64,000 nucleotides of DNA. It comes from Plasmodium brasilianum (lineage: Eukaryota; Apicomplexa; Aconoidasida; Haemosporida; Plasmodiidae). The notes below the pieces were generated by a model. That model was not told the origin of the DNA and made no database searches. It was given only the letters and a program-made list of their open reading frames with translations. Made by a program: the position numbers and the translations under genes. The DNA lies in the NCBI RefSeq assembly GCF_023973825.1, contig NC_090125.1, positions 1,882,928 through 1,946,927 on the forward strand. Direction: 5' to 3'. Positions 12,649 through 23,149 of this stretch are shown one piece after another (positions within the stretch are counted from its first letter, which is position 1; every line of letters starts with the position of its first letter).

Positions 12649-13448
12649 AACTGTTTTATTTTTAATCTTTTAAAAAGAAAAATTTTGATATTTAGAAAAT
12701 TCCGACTGTTAGAATGTTTTAGTTCTTTTTATTAGAATGAATTGAGATGGGATAATTCACCATATATATCATATATTAAAAATATAAAAATGTGGGCTAA
12801 AGAAGAGCAAGAAAAAAAAAAAAAAAAAAAATTATTACGAAAAATGGGACTTAATAGTATTAAAGCCTATGTTAAAATATGTTTTGAATGATTACTCTAA
12901 AATATATTTAATACTGTACAAGCAAACAATAATGGTAAAAAATGTTGTATTAATAATACTTGCATGCATATATGTTATGATGGAGCCAAAAAAGGAATAA
13001 TGAAATTTATAAAATTAAAAACAAACAGCATATTTAAGTTCATGCATAGCCTCTACAAAAATATAAAATGTCTTTCCAAAAATTTCGAATGATATTTCTC
13101 CCACTATAATAATATAGTGACGAATTAAACAAAAAAAAAAAAAAAAAAAAAAAATTAAATCGTTGAACATACTAAAGTGAAGATGGGAAGTGTAATTGGC
13201 AAATACGAGTAAAATGAAAAATGACACGCGTTTTAAGTTAAAATTTTAAACTAGCTTATACTGAAAAAATAAGAATACGTAAATGTACGTATGTATGTAA
13301 ACACAAATGCATGTAGTACACATGTATGTAGGCATGTATGTACATATATATACATACAAACTTCATATTTCGAAGAATACTTCCTAGGTACAAGTGTACA
13401 TGCACATATAAGAGTGTACGTATTTGCCATTTTGTTTTTTTTGTTCAT
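11627..13448. other. Convergent intergenic region between EXP2 and RCL1
   Basis: Facing 3' regions. Contents are (TA)n at about 12078-12105 and 12620-12647, several poly(T)/poly(A) runs (12360-12375, 12815-12832, 13130-13154) and a CATG/TACA-rich stretch at 13260-13400. No exon with a supportable product was found. Confidence 0.6.
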
Positions 13449-14975
13449 TTAAAAGGTCTTTTTCGAAAAGTTACGATATCCTATACCCACACACTTGATA
13501 ATATACGAAAAATCAATTTGTGATTTTTCTACTTTCTTAATATCAAATACTACATTAAAAAAGTCTCTTAACAATCTAATGAGAGCAATTGAATATGGCT
13601 TAACAACATTTAGAGAAATTTTTGATACAGTAGTATCCTCTGCTAAGGACATATATAATAATGGCAACCACTGATAATTTGTATCAACTGATGATAATCC
13701 TTTTATTTCATTCATCATTTTTAGGGAAATAAAAAACCCAAGTCTTTCATATATTTCAGCATCTCGTAAATTACACGTCATCTTACCGATAACATTATCA
13801 TTTTTAATATACCACTCTTGTCCCATAAAACATGATATGTTGTCATTACTTAGAACCATGTTCTTTTCGTCTTTACACTGGGTTTGTATTTCATCATCTC
13901 TACTCTCTAAATGGGAACTATTTTCATTCTCAACTTCGGTACAGTCATCAATATTTTTCTCATTTTCAAACTGACCTTTCTCCTCAATATCTTCATGTTC
14001 TTTCCTCCCATGATTAGCTACACATTCGACAATTTTTGTAATGTCCATATTGTTGTACGGTACCTCTTGCATGTGAGTCCTATCGCTTGGTTTAACCCGT
14101 TTTAGCGTGTTCTTAACATGCTGTAGAAAAGGCTCGTCAATGCACAAGTCAGACCCATAAATACATTTGTTCTTGGTGTGTGCAAATAAGGATAAAGAGA
14201 TAAAATTGTTTTTCAAATAATCATCTTTACCTTTTACTTTTTCAATTTCAATACTAACGTATGGGGTAAAAATTTGTAAGTGTCTTTTTGCAAAATTAAT
14301 AAATTTGTTTCGAAAAACTAATGAAATATTTTTGCTTACTACTGTTCCAGTTATTTTTCTAACCAACCCACTATCATGCATATCAAAAGAATTAATAGTT
14401 TTTAAATTATTCATAAAAAATAATACTTCACCTGAACAGTCAGATTTTATTCCTCTTTTTAAAATATTAATATTTAAAAAGTTGTTATCAACTTTTAAAA
14501 ATGTTTTAAAAAAATGCTCACTCACTATTTTACATGTATATACAGTGCTATCAATGCAATCATCTGTTATTCCTTTTAATAATAATTTTACAGGATTTTT
14601 AAAAAATGGGACTATCATAAGTAAAAATTCAAGAAAATATGTTATACTCCTTTCCTTTCCACAATGAAAAGAATTATTTAAATCACTTATTCGTACTTCA
14701 TCAATAACATTACCTATTAAAAATCCTGGTTTAAAATATAGTTCGTCTCCATCTTCGTTAATTTTGATAATGGTATCATCACATAACTTATCAATAAGTT
14801 TTAAAAGTTTAGCCTCATATTCCTGTAACCCTACAATTAATTCTTCATCATCCCCTACTACCATATATTTTTTTCTTTTTTTTTTACTTCGAATATTTTT
14901 AATTGTAATAGCTTTTCCGCTTATCATACTTAACGCTAACCTAAACCGAAAGTAATTGCTCCCCCCGAACTCCAT
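13449..14975 (-). CDS. RCL1: RNA 3'-terminal phosphate cyclase-like protein RCL1
   Basis: Nucleolar ribosome-biogenesis factor. In other eukaryotes Rcl1 acts with Bms1 in the small-subunit processome and is needed for early pre-rRNA cleavage. Single exon, 508 aa; human and yeast proteins are about 370. Family marks in order: GSNYFRFRLALSMISGKAI at the N-terminus, LLLKGITDDCIDSTVYT near 130, RGIKSDCSGEVLFF near 174, then SGLVRKITGTVVS. The end is the typical KPYSIALIRLLRDFFNVVF followed by KCVGIGYRNFSK. The extra length is a hydrophilic, Asn/Glu-rich insert at about 300-390 within the domain. The start is the first ATG and matches the family's start at the conserved first strand. Confidence 0.93.
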   Translation of the reverse strand: MEFGGSNYFRFRLALSMISGKAITIKNIRSKKKRKKYMVVGDDEELIVGLQEYEAKLLKLIDKLCDDTIIKINEDGDELYFKPGFLIGNVIDEVRISDLNNSFHCGKERSITYFLEFLLMIVPFFKNPVKLLLKGITDDCIDSTVYTCKIVSEHFFKTFLKVDNNFLNINILKRGIKSDCSGEVLFFMNNLKTINSFDMHDSGLVRKITGTVVSKNISLVFRNKFINFAKRHLQIFTPYVSIEIEKVKGKDDYLKNNFISLSLFAHTKNKCIYGSDLCIDEPFLQHVKNTLKRVKPSDRTHMQEVPYNNMDITKIVECVANHGRKEHEDIEEKGQFENEKNIDDCTEVENENSSHLESRDDEIQTQCKDEKNMVLSNDNISCFMGQEWYIKNDNVIGKMTCNLRDAEIYERLGFFISLKMMNEIKGLSSVDTNYQWLPLLYMSLAEDTTVSKISLNVVKPYSIALIRLLRDFFNVVFDIKKVEKSQIDFSYIIKCVGIGYRNFSKKTF

Positions 14976-17759
14976 TTTTAAGGCATTTACGGACTACTAT
15001 GGTATATATTATGCAGGCACATTCGTCATGTATAATATAAATATATGTACGTATATGTATGAATGTACTAACAAACTGCTACTTAAGAAAGAAGAATGTT
15101 CGAGCTTACAGAGTTTTCTCAATGTGAGCTTCTCAATCCTTCAAAATTGCCCTTCCACGGATGCCTTTATTAAATATTTCATAATATGTTGTTCTTTTAT
15201 ATTTACTTTTTGTATTATTTAAGATTAAAATAATATGTACAAAAATTAGTTACTATTTCTCTACAAAATAATAATAAATAAATAAAAAATATATTACTAT
15301 ACCACAATATTATTTTTTTTTTTTTTTAAATTTGTATTAAAACGTTTTTATAAACTGGTTACTAAGAAAAAATGGTGATGAAATGAGATAATAAATATTC
15401 TACGTAACTTTTACAAGTACTTAAACAATTAGGGAAAAAATAAAACAAATAAACGAATAAATAAATAAATGCTTAAATAAATGTATAAAAAAATACTTAA
15501 ATAAATAATTAAATGAATGAATAAAAAAAGGAATAGAAGAATAAATAAGTAAACACGACAAACCCAATAAAACGTGTTCAGTGGTACCTTTTCACGCTTT
15601 AAGAATAATACGTATAATATTATTATGCAAGTAATATATCAACACAGAGATAAATAAAAAATTCGTAAAATGAGCAATATAAATGCTAACATAGCTTTTC
15701 TTCAAAATATATGTATACTTACATATTATAAATATATATATACATACATATTATAAATTTATATATATATATATATATGTATATATTGTAGTAAATAATT
15801 TTTGCTCGTTCATTTTTTACTTTCGTATGGTTGCAAATGTTTTTTTCAACTGATCAAGTGCCATAGAAAGTGTTTCATTTTTAAGGGTCTAATTTACATC
15901 TTCATTTAAATCTGTTTTCGTTATTCCATTATTCCTTTTTTTTTTTTTATTAAATTGTATAAGTATTAAAACGAATAAAATATTTATGGGTCACTGTGCA
16001 ATTAATTCCGTACTAATTTTGTTGCTTATTTTACATAAATACTTACATATATACATACATACATACATATATACATACATACATACATATATACATACAT
16101 ACATACATATATACATACATACATATATACATACATACATATATACATACATACATATATACATACTTATATACATACATATATATAATATAAAAGCACA
16201 GATGACGTATTATATACTGTTTCGTCAGTGTTTCTTTTTTGAAAAAATTTTGATGATACGAGTGCATAGGAACATAATATTTTGCTGGGCATATTTGCTT
16301 GACATATATTTTTAAAAATTATTATATATATAAGTATTTATACATATATTAAGCACTTCTTAGAAAATGAAAGACAGTACATGAGAATATATAATTTGTT
16401 AGGTTTATTCATTTTAGGGAATTATATTTATTTTTTTTTTTTTAAATTTATTCAATATATTTGATGTATAAAATTTCACCAAAAAGATCAGCGTCGTGCA
16501 TATTTTCTACTACACTAAAAATGTAGACCAATCCTTTATGTACTCATTACACCATCAGTTAATGCAAAAAAAGAGTAGTACGTTATAATATGAATTGGGT
16601 ATAATATGTAACATGAATTTATATATATATATATTGTATTTGTAAAGATGTTCCACCCACATATTGTGTTCTCCCTAAAATATGAACGTGCAGGATAAAT
16701 ATATATAAAGTAGCTAATTAAAATTTGTACTTTTCATTATAAACTATGTATCAACCTTTTGTTGTATTGGAATAATCAAATGCACATCTTCAATATCATC
16801 TAAAACAATGAAGCTAATTATGTTTCACAAATAAGTGGAATTTTATAATGAATATATTTTTGAGAAGAAAAAAAAATGTTGAGGGAATAAATTTGCATTA
16901 GGGTTGATAAATAGGGGAAAAAAAAAAAAAAAAAAAAAAAAAGGCAAAAATTTTTTTCATTAACTTTAAAACCTTTTTTAATTATTTATTTACAATTATA
17001 TTATGTTATTAAAGAGAACTAGTTATATGAACATCATACAGGGCAAGCAATTAGGTTTAAGCGAAAAGGAAAAAGAAAATGACAAAGCATATGTATACGT
17101 GCTTGCGCACGCATACATACTTATGTACTAAATTATGGAACAATTTTGCACTTTTCAAGGGTTAAATTTTTTTTTTTTTTTTTTTTTTTTTTTGGTTGAA
17201 AAATGCACAGAATTGGATTGTTTTTCTTATCGAATATATTGAATGAAATAGTAAAAAAATAGTTCATTCAGAAGTATAGCAAAAGTTCAATTTACAAATA
17301 TATATATATATATAAATTTATGTATGGGTGTATATATTATATGTGTATATGAATATGTATGTGCGTATATTATATATACGTAACAACGCAACTAAAGAGC
17401 AAAGTTAGTGAGTTGCACTTATCCATTTGCTAAATACTACATAACAGAGCACAGAAATATTGTGTAATTTACTTGTTATCTATACTCGTAAGGGCGTTAT
17501 AGTATGGTACTGAGTCATAATATATAATACGGTAAAAAGTATTTAAAAAATAAATTGCACAGTTATAGATAGAATAAAAAATATAACTATCAAAAAAGGA
17601 CACATATCAACTAAAGAGTAAAAAGTGGGGGCAAAAACATTTATCGGAATTTCAAACACTAACATTAATATTAATTTATTTAGTTTTTCTTCTTTTTTTA
17701 AGTACTATTTTAATTTATATCCAAGTTGATCATTATTTGAATTTGCTTTAACGTTCAGG
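14976..17759. other. Divergent intergenic region (RCL1 / 70-aa membrane protein)
   Basis: Promoter-side region for both flanking genes. It holds AATA-rich repeats at 15440-15540, a (CATA)n/(ATAC)n microsatellite at 16045-16180, poly(A) at 16918-16942 and poly(T) at 17167-17194. The long open frames over the CATA block exist because the 4-bp unit lacks stops in several frames. No gene seen. Confidence 0.6.
16045..16190. repeat. CATA/TATA microsatellite
   Basis: Runs of catacatacatacatatata-type sequence for about 140 bp, open on both strands (TYIH / YVCM), typical of Plasmodium intergenic DNA. Confidence 0.8.
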
Positions 17760-17972
17760 ATGATTTCAATTAAATTTGTTCTGATTTTATTAATAATGAT
17801 TTTTATGTCCTTCCCCTTTATTCCTTTATTAATGTACAGATGGAAGACAAATCAAAATAATTTAATTTCTTTTTTTTTAGTACTACTAACAACCATGCCT
17901 TTTTTTGTAATTGCAGCATACTCTTATACGAGAATAAATAACCAAGATACACATTGTATGAAAGAGGAATAG
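17760..17972 (+). CDS. Small two-helix membrane protein, 70 aa
   Basis: ATG at 17760 opens a 70-codon frame. It has a hydrophobic helix at residues 4-27 (FVLILLIMIFMSFPFIPLLM), a short basic loop (YRWKTNQNN), a second helix at about 37-56 (FFLVLLTTMPFFVIAAYSY) and a polar tail ending CMKEE. Codon use is normal rather than repeat-like, unlike spurious frames nearby. Size and topology recall V-ATPase subunit e-type proteolipids (Pro before the loop, Asn after helix 2), but the similarity is too weak to name it. It could be missing a downstream exon; no donor is obvious before the stop. It lies convergent to the proteasome subunit gene. Confidence 0.55.
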   Translation: MISIKFVLILLIMIFMSFPFIPLLMYRWKTNQNNLISFFLVLLTTMPFFVIAAYSYTRINNQDTHCMKEE

Positions 17973-18919
17973 GTCTCATAACATAACAGCAAATATGTGT
18001 ACTCGTAAAAAGAAGAAAAAATTGGCTATACTTTTGGTGTTCCTGCTGGTAGAATGGGAGAAAACTACGAATGCAAATGTAGGTAATACTATTGGCTCAT
18101 AGTGTATAGCAACCATTATCAAATGTTCTAAGCATTTTTAATGACAGGAAAAAAAAATAAAATAAACAATAGTACTGGTTGAGAGGAAACTTATTTGGAG
18201 TTTCTGCAGATGCATAATCTTGCGAGCTTATTACTTTTTTGTTTTTACGGCATTTTATTACTGCATTTTATTACTGCAATTTATTATTGCATCTTAATAC
18301 TGCATTTTATTACTGCATTTTATTACTGCATTTTATTACTGCATTTTATTACTGCATTTTATTACTGCATTTTATTACTGCATTTTATTTCTACATTTTA
18401 TTGCCTTACGTTATTACCTCATTTAATTACTTTTCTTGTTTTTCTGGTTATGTATTTCAGTTCAATACTGTTTTTCGCCTTTTCATTTTTTTCTTTTTAA
18501 AAAAAAATCATATTTAAAATTTAATTATTAATTATACTATAAAATAGCTATAAATAATAAAAAATTTTAATTTGCATAAGAATAAAACCTTACAACTTCT
18601 AAAGTGCAAGGAAAAAAGGAATACACACACGTGTACATTTACGCACGCATACCTATATTTGAGCATTTAGGTACAAGTGGACATGTCTACATAATTGTGG
18701 GCACGGTTTATTTCATGAAAGGATGATGCATGTAAAAATTGGGAATGTTACATATGTATAAATACATATATACATGTGTGTAAATATATATATACATATG
18801 TACACAGATATGTGCGCGTGTGCATGCATAAATGAGCATAAGGAAACCACACTGTATACTTAAAAAAAGGAATAACATGGGAGAAGGGGTAGAAAAAAAA
18901 GTATTCTATCTTATTATAA
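17973..18919. other. Convergent intergenic region with a 13-bp repeat
   Basis: Between the 70-aa gene and PSMB2. It contains the tgcattttattac minisatellite (18252-18390) and AT-rich 3' flanks with a TACA/TGTG-rich stretch at 18620-18840. Frames over the repeat (FITAFYYCILLLH) are artefacts of the unit. Confidence 0.6.
18252..18390. repeat. 13-bp tandem repeat, about 10 copies
   Basis: Unit tgcattttattac in near-perfect tandem. 13 is not a multiple of three, so each strand's frames cycle through all three phases of the unit; the open frames reflect lack of stops in the unit and not coding. Confidence 0.8.
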
Positions 18920-19910
18920 TTAAATGGTTACGTGTTGTGCCTCTATTTTGTTACCAGACATAATTCTCAATTCGTAATTAATTTGTGTTAAAAGAAATCT
19001 TTTTTTCAGTTCTTCAAAACATTTTTTAAAAATAAGTAATGCTTCTTCTAAATTCATATTTTCATGATAATATTTATCTAAAATTGCATTTACCAGATAG
19101 GCACCATATCCATGTGCCCCTTTGTTTACGGAATCCATGTTACTTAAGTAGTCACACCAGTATAACTGATAACCATCTTTCTATGAGTGGAAATTAAGGT
19201 ATGAACAACAACGTTAAAACGTGCGCACGTATGCATGCACATAAATACACATACATAAACGTACACATACATAAGCATACATATACATAAGCATACATAT
19301 ACATAAGCATACATATACATTAGCATACATATACATAAGCATACATATACATAAGCATACATATACATAAGCATACATATACATAAGCATACATATACAT
19401 AAGCATACATATACATAAGCATACATATACATAAACATACATATACTTAAACGCGTACACACACAAACACACCCACGCATACTTATTTACATATGCCTAA
19501 ACACTTCCACAATGCTCCAAAAAAATGAGCGAAAAGATCATTCTCTTTTTTCCCCATTTTCTCTATGCATATATATCCCTTACATTGTCAAAGCCAGCTA
19601 TTAAGCAATTCACTTCGTATGGGTTTCTCCTCAAATAGTAAGCTAAATTTTTTCTTGTAAAATAAGCAAAAGATTTAACATATAAATCAGTTGAATTCTG
19701 ATACTGATATAGGTGAATGTTCTTTCTAATAAATTCCCCAAATTGAATACGATCACCAATGGAACCTCCTAATAGTAAACATTTGTTTCCATTAATATCA
19801 TAAAATTTTGTTTTATCATCATTTTTTAATTTTATAATTGAGTTAATACTATACGTATCTGCTGCTAGTACTATAAAATCTTTTCCCTTTAAACCGATTA
19901 GTGTATCCAT
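18920..19910 (-). CDS. PSMB2: 20S proteasome subunit beta type-2 (beta4)
   Basis: Structural beta4 subunit of the 20S proteasome core. Two exons, 19584-19910 and 18920-19180, phase 0, 195 aa, the usual family length. It begins MDTLIGLKGKDFIVLAADTY with no propeptide and no catalytic Thr, as expected for this non-catalytic beta subunit. Further marks are KCLLLGGSIGDRIQF, NLAYYLRRNPYEVNCLIAGF, LYWCDYL, KGAHGYGAYL and the end CFEELKKRFLLTQINYELRI, which match beta4 of other eukaryotes almost block by block. The intron carries a 16-bp minisatellite. The start ATG is the only one before the conserved first strand. Confidence 0.95.
19240..19450. repeat. 16-bp minisatellite inside the PSMB2 intron
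   Basis: Unit ataagcatacatatac, about 12 copies, with single-base variants such as attagc at 19320. It takes up most of the 403-bp intron between 19181 and 19583. The unit is stop-free in several frames and produces long spurious open frames on the minus strand. Confidence 0.85.
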
Positions 19911-21694
19911 AGGTGAAAAACGTAAAAATGGAAGGAAGTTCAGGGAAATGATATACGAGCACTTGAAATTCTAACAAACACCAAGTGATGATGTGACAAA
20001 GTGAAATGTAGCGATAAAATGTTATCACAAAGGATGAATTGAAATCGCATCAAGAATTAAAGCGGGCAAAAATATGGGCACATGATTGAACTGAAGATGT
20101 ACAATGTTATCTCTTTTTTTTTTTTTTTTTAATTTAATGATACGTAGAAAATTTTAAAAACAGAAATAAATATATATTTATATATGCAAACGAAATGGCT
20201 GATTAGGAAATATACATATAAATACATGTACGTATAAATAAATGTACTTAAATATATAAATGTGAGTTATTTGATTGGCGATATTGTTCTACTTCATGCA
20301 CATGAGCTTTAAAATGTACGCACATAAAATGACGATAATTTTTCGTAACTTGATAAAACTGTAGCATACCATGTAATTGTCAAAGTATCGAAATTTTTGA
20401 AGTGAGAAATTTTAAAATTCCGGAGTATTTTTTACAAGTTAACTGAAAAAGTTTAAGCTTATTTCCAATTCAATAACAAATTTATTGTGTTAAGGGTGTA
20501 TATGTAGCAACTGTAAAAGTTTGCTTTTCGTACTTACAATATTTTTTTTTAATAAAAATATTTAGTCCTATTTTACAAATTGCTTATAATTTATTTTTAC
20601 GTTATTTATAGTATTGCATTCCATTTTTTCTTATTATTATTTATTCGTTTGTTTATTTGTTCGTTCGTTTATTTGTTCGTTCGTTCGTTTGTTCGTTCGT
20701 TTACCTGTTTGTATATTTATTTATTTCATTCTTAAAATAAAGGCTATGCTACAAATTCCTTTTTTTTCAGCATAGTGTACTATATTTAAACGAAAAAAAG
20801 CTACAAAGGTGTAATATGTCGAATTATTTAATTTTTTTTCCTTTTTCCCATATTTCATCTGTTCCCCTTTGTGTTTCTTTCAAAATGTGCAAAAATGGTA
20901 TATATAATATTTCTAAACATCGCTAATTTTTTTTGGAAGGCTATTATTTATGCACATATGTTTCTTGTTTGAAAAAAGTATATCAACAATTTTTTTTTAT
21001 AAAAATTGGCATAGCGACAGAAATATGATTTTTCATATTTACGTTAATTCGCATTAGAACATGTAAGACGTTATAAAAATTTCATCGGTATTTTGGTGAT
21101 AAATAAAATATGCATTTATACATTCATATGTGTTCGCGTTTGTTTGTGTGTGTTTTTTGTATCTTTGTTTTTGTTTTTTAAAAGGCGACTATTAAATTGA
21201 GGATATTTTTATTATTTTTTATTTTTTGAAGGTTTTGTCTGATTTAACAACGAATGCAAGTTTTCACCAAATCATATTTAATTTTTTAATCTTAAAGATG
21301 TTTTATTTTATGCTCTAATTTACATTTTTTATTATGTACCGTCTGTTTATTTTATTTTTTTTTTTTTCTAAAAAATATTGTAGGTTACGTTTAAATTATT
21401 GTAGGCTTACAAGCCTTTTCTTATTATATGATTGATATTTAATAAATTGTCAAAGCGACAATTAGTTCATATGCACTGTGTGCGTACGCACGTACATATA
21501 TATATGTACATATGTGTAATTATACGTATATATGGTTGATTATATATATTTTTGCTTGATAGTGCGTTTATTAAGACATCCTTGTCGTAATATGAAAATG
21601 TATGATTCGGGTAGTGATAAGGTGAAAAGGAGTATGCGTGAAATCTCCTTAACAAAAATATATTTAAAATGAAAGATCATGAAAATAGGGGCAC

Positions 21695-21740
<46 letters not shown>

Positions 21741-22771
21741 TCATAAATTTATATAGATATATATGTGGTTATTCCAAAATTGTTAGCAGAAGGTGCACAA
21801 ACATACACCCATTTTTTTTAATTTACTAATTTTCAAAAATTACAAAATTTTAAATATTTCAAAAGTGTCTTTTAAAGATTTTGCTTTTTTATTTTTTATT
21901 TTTCAAAAAAAATGCTTTACGATTTTGCAAAATATGCTCAACTATTTTTCACGTACAACAACAAAAAAATATAAATCCCATCTCGAAAAAACTTCCATTT
22001 TTATGGTATGCTAAAAGGGGGTACACAAAACATTTTACAGTAAAACGAAATAGAGCAAAATAAAACAAAATAGAGCAAAACAAATAGGGTAAAATAAATG
22101 GAGTAAAACAAATAGAGCAGAACAACCGAATTACACCAACTGCTAATATTTTAAAAAAATTGAGAAAGTACGAATAAAACTTCTTTGAGCATATTTTGAT
22201 CCATTATTTACTCAAAGCTTAAATAAGAAGAGAAACAAATATGGCTGCGTGTATTAGTAGCTCTAAAAGGTTTTAAGGAGCTTTGCATTGTTTGAAATGT
22301 AAATATAAAATAAAGAGCTGAAAAAAATTGATAATACAAAAATAGCGAAACAATAAATAGCAAAAATTAGAGCATCGAATAAATGGTAAAAAAAATAGGG
22401 TACCCAATAAATAGCAAAAATTATAGCTTCGAATAAATGGTAAAAAAAATAGGGTACCCAATAAATAGCAAAAAAAAATAGGGTACACAATAAATAGCAA
22501 AAATATGGGGTATATATTAAAATAGAAATAGGGAATATAATAAATAGCACTATAAATACATGCAATATACATATACATATATATATGTGAATATATGTAC
22601 TTATGTGTATATTTGTACGAACAAAGTAAAACCGAATTAAGGTCAAGAACAAGAATACAAATTCATCAACAAAAATTACCATGACTGTTAAAAATTTGAA
22701 CGTAATAAAAACTTAATGAAGCCTTAAAAAAAAAAGATACAATAAAAATTAAGAAAAAAAAAAAAAAAAAA
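19911..22771. other. Intergenic region upstream of PSMB2
   Basis: About 2.9 kb of promoter-side DNA. Seen are a GTTC/GTTT-rich stretch at 20640-20720, (TA)n at 21700-21738, and AAATAGAGCAAAA-type short repeats at 22040-22130 followed by a 54-bp tandem repeat (22352-22500). No exon could be supported. Confidence 0.55.
22352..22505. repeat. 54-bp tandem repeat, two full copies plus partial ones
   Basis: Two copies beginning aataaatagcaaaaatta and ending tagggtaccc (22352-22405 and 22406-22459) differ at two positions. They are followed by shortened copies to about 22505. The minus-strand frames over it (hydrophobic, Phe/Tyr-rich) look like repeat artefacts. Confidence 0.7.
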
Positions 22772-23098
22772 TTAGCATTTTATAATGCATTTACAAATGG
22801 AAGGAAAAATAGAGAACAAAAAAATGAACTTTTTGAATAAGGGTAAAATATTGCATTCCCGGATAATTTCCACTTTATGTTTTAATTGTGAGAATTTTTT
22901 ATAAAAATTACAAGTAAATAACACAATGCCTTGAAAATTTTTAAGCTCGTCTCTCATAAACTGATTACAAGTGGGAAATAATATAAACATGTGTGTACAT
23001 ATGTGCGCATACGTATAAATACATACGTATGTACATTCATACATATATATACATATATATGCGCGCATGTATATAATGCCTACCATGAACGGATGCAT
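22772..23098 (-). CDS. Candidate two-exon small gene, about 67 aa
   Basis: On the minus strand ATG CAT CCG TTC ATG (23084-23098) is followed by a GTAGGC donor. After a TATA-rich intron, an acceptor (cttgtaatcag) opens a frame at 22960 that runs to TAA at 22772. The second exon is compositionally protein-like (MRDELKNFQGIVLF, then FYKKFSQLKHKVEII) and ends in a hydrophobic, Cys-containing segment. The two exons are in phase. Against it: exon 1 is only five codons, the ATG lies 51 bp from the opposing start at 23150, and I recognise no family. It may instead be 5' leader of the divergent gene. Confidence 0.3.
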   Translation of the reverse strand: MHPFMVGIIYMRAYICIYMYECTYVCIYTYAHICTHMFILFPTCNQFMRDELKNFQGIVLFTCNFYKKFSQLKHKVEIIRECNILPLFKKFIFLFSIFPSICKCIIKC

Positions 23099-23149
23099 AG
23101 ACCAAATGGACAAAAATAACAATGTTCAAGGAATTCCATCCCAAGAAAA

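Noticed and set aside
15986..16315. Open frames over the CATA microsatellite
   Set aside because: The repeat unit is stop-free in several frames on both strands; no coding signal outside the repeat.
18195..18517. FITAFYYCILLLH repeat protein
   Set aside because: 13-bp unit gives overlapping open frames in more than one phase, a sign of repeat and not of coding.
22263..22682. 139-residue hydrophobic minus-strand frame
   Set aside because: Built on a 54-bp AT-rich tandem repeat with Phe/Tyr-rich composition and no recognisable domain or signal layout.
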